Assembly: GCA_947169045.1 (NCBI GenBank)
Contig: CAMVOC010000001.1
Coordinates: forward strand, 124,001 to 188,000
DNA length: 64,000 bases
Direction of reading: 5' to 3'
Source of the DNA: an uncultured bacterium
GTDB taxonomy: Bacteria; Patescibacteriota; Gracilibacteria; Absconditabacterales; Absconditicoccaceae
Below the pieces are notes generated by a model. It did not search any database. It was not told the DNA's origin and worked only from the letters and a program-made list of their open reading frames with translations. Below, piece by piece: positions 24,504 to 34,885 of the stretch; the first letter of the stretch is position 1; each line of letters opens with the position of its first letter. The position numbers and the translations under genes are program-made.

Positions 24504-25748
24504 ATGGAAAACACAGAACCTATGATGTATCACGATATCGTGAGAGAAATCATGCCAGACATTATCCCAGGAGCAAAAATAAAAGTATTAGGAATCGGAG
24601 GATGTGGAAACAACGCCATCAACAGAATGATCCAAGAAGGACTTGAAGGCGTAGAATTTGTAGCTATCAACACTGATGCACAAGACCTAGCCAACAACCT
24701 CGCACAAATAAAAGTTAACATCGGACTCAACATCACAAAAGGACTTTGAGCTGGTGCAAACCCAGAGATTGGAAGAAAAGCAGCTGAAGAATCTGAGACA
24801 GAGATTAAAGAAGCCCTCAAAGATACTGATATGGTTTTCTTAACCGCAGGAATGGGAGGAGGAACAGGAACAGGAGCTGCAGCTATCGTAGCAGGAATTG
24901 CAAAATCCTTAGGAATCTTAACCGTTGCAATCGTTACTAAACCATTCAGTTTTGAAGGGAAAAAGAGAACTCTAAACGCAGAAGAAGGACTAGCAAAACT
25001 CAAAGAGAACGTAGACACCCTCATCGTCATTCCAAATGACAAAATTTTCAGCATCGTAGACAAAAAAACTACATTCCAACAGTCATTTAAGATGATTGAT
25101 AAGATCTTACATCTAGGAGTGCAAGGAATCACCGATTTAATTGTTAAAGCTGATCCAAACGGAATTAATGTAGATTTCGCAGATATCAAAGAAGTAATGC
25201 TAAATTCTGGTAATGCACTACTAGGAATTGGATACGGAGTAGGGGAGAAAAGAGCAGTAGACGCAGCGAGAAAAGCAATTGAAAACCCACTTTTAGAAGC
25301 AAACTTGGACGGTGCAAAGAAAGTAATCTTCGCTGTAAGCGGAGGATACGACCTAACACCTATGGAAGTAAGAGAAGCCGCAAGTGTAGTAGAGGAGATC
25401 CTTTCTGACGACGTAAATATGATTTGGGGAATGAGTTTCGACGAAAGTTTCGACGACGAAGTAAAAGTAACTCTCATTGCCACAGGATTTGAGACTCAAG
25501 CCAAAGATAGAACACAAGAAAAGCAAAAAAATAGAGATATCTTTGGACAGAAAAAAGAAAGTGAAGATATCTTCACGAGAACGTTAAGATCTGAAGGACG
25601 CCAAATCTCAAATCAAAGCGCACCTACAAACATCCCACACGCATCACCACTTCCAACAGAGGAGGAAGAAGATAAGCCATTATTCACGCTACAGCAGGGA
25701 GAAGACCTAGAAACTCCACCATTTATTACAAAGAAATTTGCTGCATAA
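24504..25748 (+). CDS. ftsZ: cell division protein FtsZ
   Basis: 414 residues. GTP-binding motifs [16 protein letters not shown] and the tubulin signature [12 protein letters not shown] are intact, as is the T7-loop region [14 protein letters not shown] that completes the neighbouring subunit's GTPase site. One TGA at TKGL-G-AGANP encodes a conserved glycine. The core is followed by an about 90-residue linker and a C-terminal peptide ending [11 protein letters not shown], which would bind FtsA. Forms the Z ring at midcell. A hairpin terminator lies downstream. Confidence 0.97.
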
Positions 25749-25799
25749 TAGCACAACAGGGACAAAAGCGGGTGAAATCACGAAAAAAGTGCGGAGAAT

Positions 25800-25828
25800 T
25801 TGCAAAATCAAGTAAAAATCAATATAAT
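25800..25828 (+). promoter_or_regulatory. promoter of the pilin/T4SS-like operon
   Basis: TTGCAA (25800-25805), 17-base spacer, TATAAT (25823-25828). The -10 abuts the ftsZ terminator stem, so transcripts from here would begin inside the left arm and escape termination. Confidence 0.65.
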
Positions 25829-25855
25829 GAGAGGTAAGTATTTACCTCTCTTTTT
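25829..25855 (+). terminator. terminator for ftsAZ, nested with the next promoter
   Basis: Perfect 9-bp stem GAGAGGTAA/TTACCTCTC with a 4-base loop, then TTTTT. It ends 6 bases before the next start codon. Confidence 0.65.
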
Positions 25856-25860
25856 AACAC

Positions 25861-26376
25861 ATGAGAAGAAAAACAGCAATATTTCTCATCTCATCATTCA
25901 TATCTTGCAGTATAGCGTTTTTTTCTAGTATTTCTATCGCACAAATAAAATTTTTGGATTTAGGAACAAAAGACCCTATCCTAACAACAGATCCTGCACA
26001 AGTAATTGGAGATACTACCTGTGAAGAGAACGATGTAAGATGTGGAGCTTATTTCACGATAGTCAATCCTAGCGATGGAGAACGTACAGAGGGGATTATT
26101 GACCCAGGATTTCTCGAAAAACATTCAGAAGCCATCTCAGAAACTATGAAAATCATCCAAAACGTCATCAATTACGCATTAGGAGCTCTGGCTGTCATCG
26201 CTCTAGTATACTTACTCTACCACGGATTCTTCCTCTTGACCGCAGGAAGCAACGATGCACAAGCAAAAAAAGGAAAAGGCTGAATCAAAACAGCAACACT
26301 TGCTTTGATCGGTATCGGTTTATCTTGGTCGTTCGTTAGCCTAATCTTACGACTAATACAAGTTATCACAAAATAG
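25861..26376 (+). CDS. TrbC/VirB2-like pilin-type membrane protein
   Basis: 171 residues. A signal peptide (TAIFLISSFISCSIAFFSS) is followed by a soluble loop with two Cys (TCEENDVRC) and two membrane helices (NYALGALAVIALVYLLYHGFF; then TATLALIGIGLSWSFVSLIL) separated by a short basic loop containing a TGA Gly. This two-helix architecture matches VirB2/TrbC-type pilins that are widespread in CPR genomes beside VirB4-like genes. It is first in a three-gene operon with its own promoter. Confidence 0.75.
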
Positions 26377-26404
26377 CTTGATTTACTTCATCTATTTACA
26401 TATC

Positions 26405-26908
26405 ATGAAAAAAATACTCTTCTCAATATTCAGCTTTGTATCTCTAGTATGACTCACAGGGACCTCAATATCCGCGCAATATCTCCAAAAAGTAGTTACA
26501 CCATCAGACAAAGATTTCCCTTATGAAACCCGTGAATCTGAAGTTGGAGATAATGAAAAATTAGGAGCTCAAATGACCGAACAAGTAATGAAAACAGACG
26601 GCATGCTCCCTAAACTCTTACAAATATTATGACTAAATCCTGCGACTTACCTACAAAACCCAGATACCCCCGCTGCATTAATTTACATCAGAGGAATTAT
26701 CAATTTACTACTAGGATTAACAAGTTTTATAGCACTAATCATGGTGATTTTCTCCTTTTACCTGCTCTTCTTCTCTGAAGACGCAAAAGGAATGGACAAA
26801 GTGAAAAAAAATCTGAAAGGAGTCGCGATTGCATTGATTATTCTGGGATTATCACGAAGCATTGTCAGCTTTATCTTTAACTTTTATCAAACTCAAATAG
26901 TACTCTAA
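26405..26908 (+). CDS. second pilin/T4SS-like two-helix membrane protein
   Basis: 167 residues. Signal peptide (MKKILFSIFSFVSLV-G-LTGTSISAQ), then a periplasmic segment and two hydrophobic helices (IRGIINLLLGLTSFIALIMVIFSFYLLFF; GVAIALIILGLSRSIVSFIF) around a basic loop (KGMDKVKKNLKG). The layout parallels the preceding gene, suggesting a second pilin-like or channel subunit. Its TAA overlaps the ATG of the next gene (TAATG), so the two are translationally coupled. Confidence 0.7.
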
Positions 26909-27609
26909 TGGCTTTCCCTTTTTGAAATCAAGACAACATCAAAAAAACCTCTACTGAAAACCTCTTTACCACAGAGACAATGTTACCAATCTCTGAAATA
27001 AGAGATGGGACCATCATTTTAAAAGATGGGGGATTGCGTGGTATTTTAAAAGTAGAAGGATTAAACCTAGATCTCAAGAACGCAGATGAACAAGCCGTAG
27101 TACTAGAGCAATATAAAAGATTCCTAAACGGACTCGATTTCCCTATACAAATCCTTGTTCGTAACACCTATTTAGATCTCACAGACTACCTCTGATACGT
27201 CAGAAAAAATATCGAATGAATCGAAAATATGGCCCTTAAAAATCAAGGTCAGAATTATCTTTCTTTTTTGGAAAGTATTGATAATAGGCAAGGATTAATT
27301 TATGTAAAAGAATTTTATATCATAATTCCTTTTTACGCCTCAGAAAACGAAACCAAACAAGTAAACAAATCACGACGAGAAAAATTCTTAAACATCCTCA
27401 ATGCCAAGGATTCTATCGAACTAATCGTAGATAAATACAGAAGTTTTCTAAAAAACCAGCAACAATTCCAGACAAGAATTAATCTTATCATCGATGGATT
27501 ACAAGGTCTCAATATCCAATCAGAACAATTAAACACATCAGAAATTGTATCCTTACTTTTCCGTATGTATAACCCTTTATTAGACAACTCCCAAGCAACA
27601 GCAGAATAA
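26908..27609 (+). CDS. TraC/VirB4 N-terminal-like protein of the pilin operon
   Basis: 233 residues, four TGA glycines. The phrase TTETMLPISEIRDGTIILKDGG followed by LRGILKVEGLNLDLKNADEQ resembles the N-terminal domain of TraC/VirB4-related proteins that occur beside pilin and PrgI genes in CPR bacteria. No ATPase domain is fused or follows: the convergent infB gene starts 7 bases later. It probably works with the two upstream membrane proteins in a secretion or pilus apparatus whose ATPase is encoded elsewhere. Assignment by resemblance and context. Confidence 0.65.
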
Positions 27610-27616
27610 TCAAGAG

Positions 27617-29920
27617 CTAATCGACAATATCCTGCATCTCGTAAAATTCAAGAATATCATTTTCTTGGATTTTTTTTCATACCTTGACTTTCATTCCACA
27701 GTCTTCACCAGCCAACACTTCTTTTACCTGATCTTTATTCCTCTGAAGAGAAAGGATTTCCCCTGAGGTAATAATATCTTCTCCTCTATGAACTCTAAAT
27801 TTCAACTTATTCTTCACTTTCCCATCAATTACGAGACCTCCAATCGTCATTTCCCTCGTCTCTGTAAAGAAGATTCCCAAGACTTTAAGCTGTCCAACAA
27901 CCACTTCTTTCTGCTCAACTTCTACCATTCCCAAAAGAAGATTAGAAAGATAATCCGTCAGCTCATAAATAATATCAAAAGACTTAATTTCTACCTTAAG
28001 TTGTTCAGCTTTCTTTTTAAGCGCATTATTAATAGAAACATTAAACCCAATCAAAAGAGCTTTAGAAACCTGAGCCAATCCAATATCACTCTCAGAAAAA
28101 TATCCTACATCACTATGAACGATTTTAATCGCTACATTTTTTGGCAAAGAAAGACCTTGAACTGCTTGAATAAGAGCTTCAAGACTAGATGCTCACTCTG
28201 CTTTCAAAATAAGTTTAAGCTCTGAAACTTTATTATCAGTATTTTTAAGCTGAGTCAAAAATGAAGAAACAGCACTCTCTACCTTATGACTCTGCTCTTG
28301 TTCTTGGATTTCCGCAACCTTATTCTGAGCCTCCTTCTCATTTTGCACAACCTCAACAATTCTTCATGCCTCAGGAAGTTCAGGAAATCCCAAGATTTGC
28401 ACAGGTTCACCTCCAACAGCTTTCTGAATCAATTGCCCTTTTCGATTCTGCATTCTCTTAATTTTTCCATAGGTATTATAAGCAATAATAATATTTCCCA
28501 TTTGTAGTGTTCCTGTAAGAACAATAATACTAGCTACAACCCCTTGTTTCTGATCTTTATACGAATCTACAACAACCCCCACCGCTGCACGATTTGGATT
28601 ATACTTAAGTTCAAGCATCTCTGCCTGCAAAAGAACCTGCTCAAGTAATTTATCAATTCCTTCTCCCGTTTTAGAAGAAATCCCAATAATCGGAGTATCT
28701 CCTCACCATTCTTCAGGAGTAAGCCCCTGAGCTGCAATATCTGAAACAATCTGATCAATTTTTTTACCCGGCTTATCTATCTTCGTAATAGCGATAATAA
28801 TTGGGACTCCAGCTGCTTTCGCATGGTTGATAGACTCAATAGTTTGAGGCATAATACTATCATCTGCAGCAACCACAATAATCGCAATATTCGTTAGTTT
28901 TGCCCCTCTCGCACGTAATGACGTAAACAATTCATGTCCTGGTGTATCAATAAAAGTAATCTTTTTACCATGATAATCCACAACAGACGCTCCAATCGAC
29001 TGAGTAATTCCTCCAGCTTCTCACTCTGCAATTCCCGTCTTACGAAGATAATCCAGCAAAGAGGTCTTTCCATGATCCACATGTCCCATCACCGTAACAA
29101 TAGGGGCCCTTTCAATAAGGGTCTCAGATTCCTTGTCTAAATCAAGAATCTTTTGCAAATCTCCACTCATAAAACTTTCCATATCCAGTTCTGCTTCATT
29201 CCTTTTTACCTCTACTCAAAATTCACTAGCAATAAGCATTGCCGTATCAAAATCCAACGACGAAGTAATACTCGTCATAATCTTATTTTCCATCAATTTT
29301 TTCATAACATCAGTCAACGGAACTCCCATCTTTTCAGAGAACTCCTTAACTGTGATTTTATCGTCCATAAACAATTCAGATTTCTTTACAAGATTTGCAG
29401 AAGTAGTAGCCTCTTTCTCAACTTTCTTTACTCTATCCAAATGCTGAACTTCTCTTCCCTGAGCACCAGTTTTTTCATGACTATCTCTACTAGAATCTTT
29501 CTTAGAAAGTTGCTGTTTATGAGCTTCCTGACTAGCAAAACCTTTAGCCCTAGCAGCATCAAAAAGATCTGAAGAGCTGACACTTTTTTCTTTTTTCGTA
29601 TACGTAGCTTCATGAATTTCTACCTGTCCACTCGTCTTTTTTGAAGGTTTAGGATAAGGTTTTCAAGAAGTATGTTGCGCTTTTTTCTGAGAAGCTTCAG
29701 TTTTTTTGGAAGCAGACCTAAAAATATCTACCTTTGAAATAGAGCTAGTCTCTTCTTCTTTCTCCTTTTTCTTTCCAAAAAACTCATCAAGATCAATTTT
29801 TTCAGTTTGTTTCTCTTCTTTTTTCCCAAAACCTAATCCTGAAAGAAATCCACCTCAGAAACTACCAATTTCATCAGACTTAAGAACTTTTTCAATTTTT
29901 TTTTCTTGTTTTGCTGGCAT
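27617..29920 (-). CDS. infB: translation initiation factor IF-2
   Basis: 767 residues. A charged N-terminal extension precedes the IF2-N-like domain ([23 protein letters not shown]), then the GTPase with G1 GHVDHGKT, G3 DTPGHE, G4 TKID and G5 SSKTGEG, and IF2 domains II-IV. Reading the TGA after KVKV as Gly extends the protein to a family-typical end ([12 protein letters not shown]) before TAG, a good test of code 25. IF-2 delivers initiator tRNA to the 30S subunit. It has its own promoter upstream. Confidence 0.96.
27649..27677 (+). terminator. terminator of the pilin operon inside the infB 3' end
   Basis: CAAGAA/TTCTTG stem with a 7-base loop, then eight T. It lies within the antisense of the last infB codons, so the two convergent genes share sequence. 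Confidence 0.45.
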
Positions 29921-29956
29921 AAAAGCGTAATCTAAAAAGCTAAAACGTTAAAAAGA

Positions 29957-29984
29957 ATAGTATGAATTTACGTTTCGAATGCAA
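29957..29984 (-). promoter_or_regulatory. infB promoter
   Basis: On the minus strand CTC-TTGCAT (29979-29984), 16-base spacer, TACTAT (29957-29962), about 37 bases before the start codon. Confidence 0.5.
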
Positions 29985-29989
29985 GAGTT

Positions 29990-30706
29990 TTACGCAAATC
30001 CATGAAGCTTAACATCTTCAACCAACGACGAATCACCAGTTCTCACAATAGTTCACTGTTTCATAATCAACACTGCATCAGGGGGAACAACCTCCAACAT
30101 CGAAAACCTATGAGTAATGATAATAAGAGTGTTAGCAGGGGAACGAAGAGCTGCAAGATGCTCCGCAACAGTTTTGAGCGCATCGACATCCAGCCCACTA
30201 TCAATTTCATCCAAAATGATATATTTAGGCTTCAGAAGCATAATCTGAAGGATTTCTAATTTTCTCCTTTCACCTCAACTAAATCCCACATTCAAATCTC
30301 TCCAAAGAAATTCTTTAGAAAGTTGCAATTCCTCCAATAACGGCTCAATAAGAGTCTTGAACCCAAGAAACGTCGTAGGAACTTCAAGCGTAACGTCATA
30401 AATCCCTTTTAAAAACTCAAAAAATTTCACTCAAGGAATCTCAGGAATATGCTGAAAAGCCAAGAAAATCCCTCTTTTTGCCCTCTGATCAGGGGAAAGT
30501 CAAAGAAGATTCTCTCCATCAAGTTCTAATGTCCCTGAAGTAACTTGATAGTTCGGATGCCCCATAATTGCAAGAGCTAACGACGATTTTCAACTCCCAT
30601 TTTGTCCTAAAATCGTATAATTTTTCCCTAATTCAAAAGAAAAAGAAATCTGATTCAGAATTTTTTTCTCTTTTACATTAACGGAAAGATCAGTAAACGT
30701 AAGCAT
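29990..30706 (-). CDS. sufC: Fe-S assembly ATPase SufC
   Basis: 238 residues. Walker A GQNGSGKSS contains a TGA-encoded Gly. The signature FSGGERRKLEILQ and Walker B IILDEIDSGLDVDAL are the specific SufC form, distinguishing it from transporter ATPases. SufC powers the SufBCD scaffold that builds iron-sulfur clusters. sufB and sufD are not adjacent, though they are normally neighbours, so they must lie elsewhere or be missing. ATG 30706 begins MLTFTDLSVNVKEKKIL, the usual SufC start. Confidence 0.92.
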
Positions 30707-30775
30707 AGCACAACGGATTTTATAAAAAATAATCACCAAAGAATACTACGAATTTTCTCACAAAAAGCAAAAGAA

Positions 30776-30813
30776 AAACAAAAAAAACGACATCAGAGGA
30801 GACTCTATGTCGT
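30776..30813 (-). terminator. strong intrinsic terminator (minus strand)
   Basis: Stem AACGACAT plus AGAG against CTCT plus ATGTCGTT with one bulged base, followed on the minus strand by eight T. It lies about 120 bases past the lipoprotein stop. Confidence 0.7.
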
Positions 30814-30933
30814 TCAAAAATATGAAAAGTCTATTTATTTTTATTACATATACTTTAAAAACTACATATACGTTTTTATAACATTTTGTTTTGATTTTTC
30901 AAGTCATTTTTTTGTTAACTCTCATATGACCAG

Positions 30934-31491
30934 TTATTTCATTCTCATGTACACCACAAATTCTCGACATTGAGGAAGCTTTTTCCCATTCTGATCTACC
31001 ACATAAATACAATATTTATGCACTTCTCCCGAAGCAACATTGAAATCTTTTTTACGGAAATAAACAACCGGCTCCGGATCTGAATACACATAGCTAAACA
31101 GTGAATTGGTAAGAAGAGAAGTACGTGTACATGCGATACTCGACCCCGCAATAGAGCAATGTCTACCCGTTGCCAAATCTCTCAAGAAGACTTTCAACCC
31201 AAGGTCTCCCGTACTAGACCAATACTTGCCGTCAACAGTCGCAGAATCTCGAGAATGAGAACCACTCACAACCTCTACAGAGACATAAGAAGATTCCTCA
31301 GTTCCCTGATTACCAGAGGAGCCCTGCCCACCAGAAGAACCTGAATTACCATCAGCTGGATCACTATAGAGTGTCGTTGTATCTCCATCATCATCAAGAT
31401 ACAAATTAACAACTTGGGTATTATCTTGACACCCAACTACTATGCCAAGCATAAGACATAGCATCACAAAAAAGACAATATGCTTTTTCAT
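30934..31491 (-). CDS. lipoprotein with Gly/Ser-rich linker
   Basis: 185 residues. The signal peptide ends in a lipobox, GIVVGC, so the protein is predicted to be lipid-anchored and exported. An acidic stretch and a Gly/Ser/Gln low-complexity linker (GNSGSSGGQGSSGNQG) lead to a C-terminal domain with four cysteines likely to form disulfides. I do not recognise the domain. Unusually for this window, no glycine is TGA. The gene has its own clear promoter and terminator. It diverges from the FKBP-like lipoprotein gene. Confidence 0.75.
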   Translation of the reverse strand: MKKHIVFFVMLCLMLGIVVGCQDNTQVVNLYLDDDGDTTTLYSDPADGNSGSSGGQGSSGNQGTEESSYVSVEVVSGSHSRDSATVDGKYWSSTGDLGLKVFLRDLATGRHCSIAGSSIACTRTSLLTNSLFSYVYSDPEPVVYFRKKDFNVASGEVHKYCIYVVDQNGKKLPQCREFVVYMRMK

Positions 31492-31555
31492 GTAAAATTC
31501 TCCGTATTTTTATAGATATTTTTGTTAAAATTTTCCCAAAATGAACATATGCTAT

Positions 31556-31583
31556 ATTATACATATTTTTTAGAAAAAATCAA
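31556..31583 (-). promoter_or_regulatory. promoter of the Gly/Ser-linker lipoprotein
   Basis: Minus strand CTC-TTGATT (31578-31583), 16-base spacer, TATAAT (31556-31561). Confidence 0.7.
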
Positions 31584-31603
31584 GAGGAAGTTAAATTTTA
31601 CAT

Positions 31604-31631
31604 TTGCAACAGTACACAAAAAGCATATAAG
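31604..31631 (+). promoter_or_regulatory. promoter of the FKBP-like lipoprotein
   Basis: TTGCAA (31604-31609), 16-base spacer, TATAAG (31626-31631); divergent from the preceding promoter with 20 bases between the two -35 boxes. Confidence 0.6.
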
Positions 31632-31673
31632 TCTGTGGGTTATTCAGATTTTTTTACTTTTTTACAAAACATA

Positions 31674-32210
31674 ATGTACAAAAAAATGCTAGTCCTTGTG
31701 GCTTGCCTCGGACTCTTAACACTGACAGGATGCGATTTTCCTCGCTCCACTACCACTCCTGAGACAGACACAACAACACAAGAAATCTCAATACAAAACT
31801 GAGATCAAGTAGAAATTTCTTACATCCTCAGCTTCGCAAACGGAGCAATATACCAAGAAGGGGAAACGACAATTCAAGCCGGATCTGCACAAGGACGAAC
31901 AAACAAAATAGCATTACTTAACGCAAAAATCGGTGATACTTTCTACGGAGAAGTTACTCCAGAAGATATGAATACCAGAGATGAATACGACGCTTCCAAA
32001 AGACAATCTTTAGCAGAAATTTTCTTCACAGAATTAGAAATCACTCCAGCTATTGGAGCAATGGTAAATATCCCAGGCATCGGGACTGGAGAAATTAGCA
32101 AAACTGAAGAATCTGAAGGTAATACCTACTATATTGTAGATTTTAACGCTCCAGAGACTTATCAAAACCTCAATTACATGGTACAAGTTATTGCTATCAA
32201 TAAAGCATAA
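31674..32210 (+). CDS. lipoprotein with FKBP/SlyD-like peptidyl-prolyl isomerase fold
   Basis: 178 residues. Lipobox LTLTGC after a 19-residue signal. The rest follows the FKBP/SlyD pattern: GDQVEISYILSFANGAIYQ (first strands), ALLNAKIGDTFYGEVTPEDM (the MKVGE..V.VPPE segment), a SlyD-like insert, then YYIVDFN and NLNYMVQVIAI at the end. Such proteins catalyse proline isomerisation and chaperone exported proteins; here it would act at the outer face of the membrane. The first Gly after IQN is TGA. Active-site aromatic residues are only partly conserved. Confidence 0.72.
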
Positions 32211-32238
32211 CCTCTTTTTATTTCTATATTTTTTTCTC

Positions 32239-32787
32239 ATGAAAACAAAATGCTCACTTAGTGCCTATCTTTTCCACCTCAAACACATTATGGTGGCTCC
32301 TAAATTGATTGGAGTATTGCACTGCTTAGCTCAGATTGGAGTAGTTATTGCAGCACTTTTCGCAATCATCTCTGCCATGAAAGCTGGAATCAGCTACGGA
32401 CTCATCGTATTACTCGGATGCATTATCTGAGTTCCTCTAGTTTCATTTGTCATCAGAGCATATTTCGAGCTCATTATGGTGCCTTTTTCTCTCTCCAAGA
32501 ATGTTAGCAAAATCAAAAAAGGACTCTTTGGATGCGATTGTGGATGTGACTGCAACTTCGCAGTAGAGGAGGATAGAATCTTGTATCCTGAAGAAACAAT
32601 AAGCTTCGATACTTTCACTGCTGAGCCAGAAGATCCTATGTCTGTACGCCCAATCAAAAAGTCCGCACCTGCAAAAAAAGAGACAAAAAAAGCTGCTCCT
32701 AAAAAAGCACCCGTTAAAAAAGAAGCAGTGAAAAAAGAAGTAGCTAAAAAAGCTCCTGCTAAAAAACCTGCCAAAAAGAGCAAATAA
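32239..32787 (+). CDS. DUF4282-like membrane protein with lysine-rich tail
   Basis: 182 residues. Residues 15-90 match the DUF4282 layout: HIMVAPKLIGVLHCLAQIG as first helix, a second helix with a TGA Gly, then FVIRAYFELIMVPFSLSKNVS. A Cys cluster (GCDCGCDC) follows, and the last 45 residues are a Lys/Ala/Pro-rich tail (KKAPVKKEAVKKEVAKKAPA) resembling histone H1-like tails. The tail could bind nucleic acid or the acidic cell surface. Combination unusual; function unknown. A strong terminator follows. Confidence 0.75.
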
Positions 32788-32803
32788 ATAGCACAAAACT
32801 ATT

Positions 32804-32840
32804 AAAAAGTCGCTGCCAAGAGAGGGCAACGACTTTTTTT
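32804..32840 (+). terminator. bidirectional intrinsic terminator
   Basis: AAAAAGTCG.TGCC/GGCA.CGACTTTTTTT stem with a 6-base loop, between two convergent genes; A- and T-runs on both sides let it work for both strands. Confidence 0.75.
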
Positions 32841-32861
32841 AATGATGAATTGTTGTAAGAA

Positions 32862-34733
32862 TTAATTAGCAACTTTATTTGGATTAGGTCCCGTCCTAAA
32901 AGGGAAATCTTCTGGAACCGTGTATCATTTAATCTTAGAAAGACATTTCAAAACATTAGTTTGCCAATTAATAGGACTAGAAGCATAAATCTTTCCATCG
33001 GCATTCCCATATCTTGAAAGCTGATTAATCGTATGATAATCGCCTAAATATCCATTATTAAGCGTAAGAGGAATAAGTCTCGCTCCTTCATACGGCGTAC
33101 CATACGCAACTCTATCCCCACGATCGTTATTTCCTACGTTTCCAATATTATTAGACGTTGAAAGATAGTTTCCTAAAGTCGACTCCGCAAAAGCGATACA
33201 AATCACCATATCTCTATCAATATTGGTTCATTCCACTACAGCATCTCGGAAATACAAGTCTCTATATACTCCCTTAGCATAAGAGTTAAGAAAATTCTGA
33301 CTTCTTTCATCGACAGTATCTCCTTCTGCAAATTTTAAAGTACTCACATCGATAGGTCTAGTAAGTTCATCACTAAGATATTTAAGTCTATATTCTGTTG
33401 GTAAAGCAGTTTCTCGATCAGTAATCGCACTAAGATCCAACACACTCAATGGATCAATTGCTAACCCATATCTAAAGGCCCCAAACGTCAAATTTTCTCC
33501 TTCTGATACAAATCCTGCACCTTGTGTACCAGGTTCTCATCAGCTATATCCAATGATTTCACCTCTCATCACAACATCTCATGGCTTCACTAGAATCTGG
33601 TTAAGATACTGATACGTCGTCACATATCCATCTTGATGCACAATCATAATCCAAGAAATACTATCCAAATTATCAAATACATGATACACCACACCATCTC
33701 TAGCAGCATGCACAGGAGTCCTTTGTTTCGCCTGAATCTGAATAGCTTCAAAAGGAAACCCATTTTCCTGTTCAAAACTACTATCATGATAATAACGAGC
33801 AATCTGTTCAATAGGATAGACTGGCCACGCTAAATCAGCCATAGTATCGCTATTTCTAGCATCTGGAAGATTAGCAAGCGCTCAAATCTTCTCACTAATA
33901 CCATCTACAGATTTATAATTCTTCTTTACGATTTCATCCAAAAACGAATGAATAGAAAGATACACATCTCTTTTGCTCGCGAAAATCTGGTCCATAATTG
34001 CTGCATTCTCAGTTTGCTTATTTTTATACATCTCAATAAAACTCAACAAATACTGTTTCTTTTGCTGAAGTTTCTCAATCTCATCACGATACATCGTCAA
34101 CGTGGTTTGCGCTTCTTGTTTAAGCTTTCCTAAATCCTTAAGGAGAGCAACATTATTACTTTCAGCATTATCTGTCTGATTAATAATATTAGAAAGCTGA
34201 GCTGTCAAAGCCGAGGTCATATCTAATCCCACAAGCGTTTGAGTAATGTTATTCGATTGAGTAAGGAGTTTTAACGTATCTGGAGTCTGATGATCATCTC
34301 CATAAGTTTCCAATTGCATTTTATAAATCAATGTCAGATAATTAGCAAGATAGTTCTTTGCATTGGAAGAAGAAGCTCTAAGTTCCTGAAGTTCTTCCAT
34401 TCCAGCTTGCATTTGAGATTGATACGTCGAAAGTTTTTGAATCGAAGAAGTAATTTTTTCAGTAGTCACATTAATACTATTAATCACTCTTACAATTTCA
34501 TCTCTTGCCTCCCTATATTTAGCATCCAAATTAGGATTCTTCGCCCTTTCAGCATCATCCAGAGCAAAAAGCTCCTGAGTAATTTGATCAATTCCACTTT
34601 TCAGTGATTGCACCCCTTGAAGCGCCTGCGTTGTCGCATCAGTAAGCGTCTCAGAGGTCGAAGATTGAGCAAAACTAAGAGTAGAACTCGTCATCAAAAG
34701 CATAAAAAGAGAAAGAATGCTGATTTTTTTCAT
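32862..34733 (-). CDS. exported cell-wall protein: coiled coil, degenerate M23 (LytM) domain and lysozyme-like domain
   Basis: 623 residues. Signal peptide (ISILSLFMLLMTSSTLSFAQ), then about 270 residues of predicted coiled coil. An M23-like domain follows (PVHAARDGVVYHVFDN, VKPGDVVMRGEIIGYSG), but the last metal motif HxH is replaced by FGAF, so it is probably not a working peptidase. The C-terminal domain CIAFAESTLGNYLSTSNNIGNVGNND resembles lysozyme/transglycosylase-like domains, with Glu in AES as the candidate catalytic acid. EnvC/NlpD-like control of wall hydrolysis plus glycan cleavage is a fair inference. Confidence 0.8.
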
Positions 34734-34764
34734 AAGTAATGATTGAACAACTAAAATCACCTCA

Positions 34765-34793
34765 ATTATAACGAAAACCTACACAAAAGTAAA
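34765..34793 (-). promoter_or_regulatory. promoter of the cell-wall protein gene
   Basis: Minus strand TTTACT (34788-34793), 17-base spacer, TATAAT (34765-34770). Confidence 0.5.
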
Positions 34794-34822
34794 ACAAGAA
34801 AGCAGAAAAACGCGAACAATGA

Positions 34823-34850
34823 TTGACTTTTCAAGAAAAAACCATACATT
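34823..34850 (+). promoter_or_regulatory. dut promoter
   Basis: TTGACT (34823-34828), 16-base spacer, TACATT (34845-34850), 35 bases before the dut start. Confidence 0.55.
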
Positions 34851-34885
34851 CAATATCAAGATTTACTCATTAACCTCCTACACGT

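Noticed and set aside
24530-25483. 317-residue minus-strand ORF opposite ftsZ
   Set aside because: Antisense shadow of ftsZ caused by code-biased GGA/GCA codons; no recognisable product.
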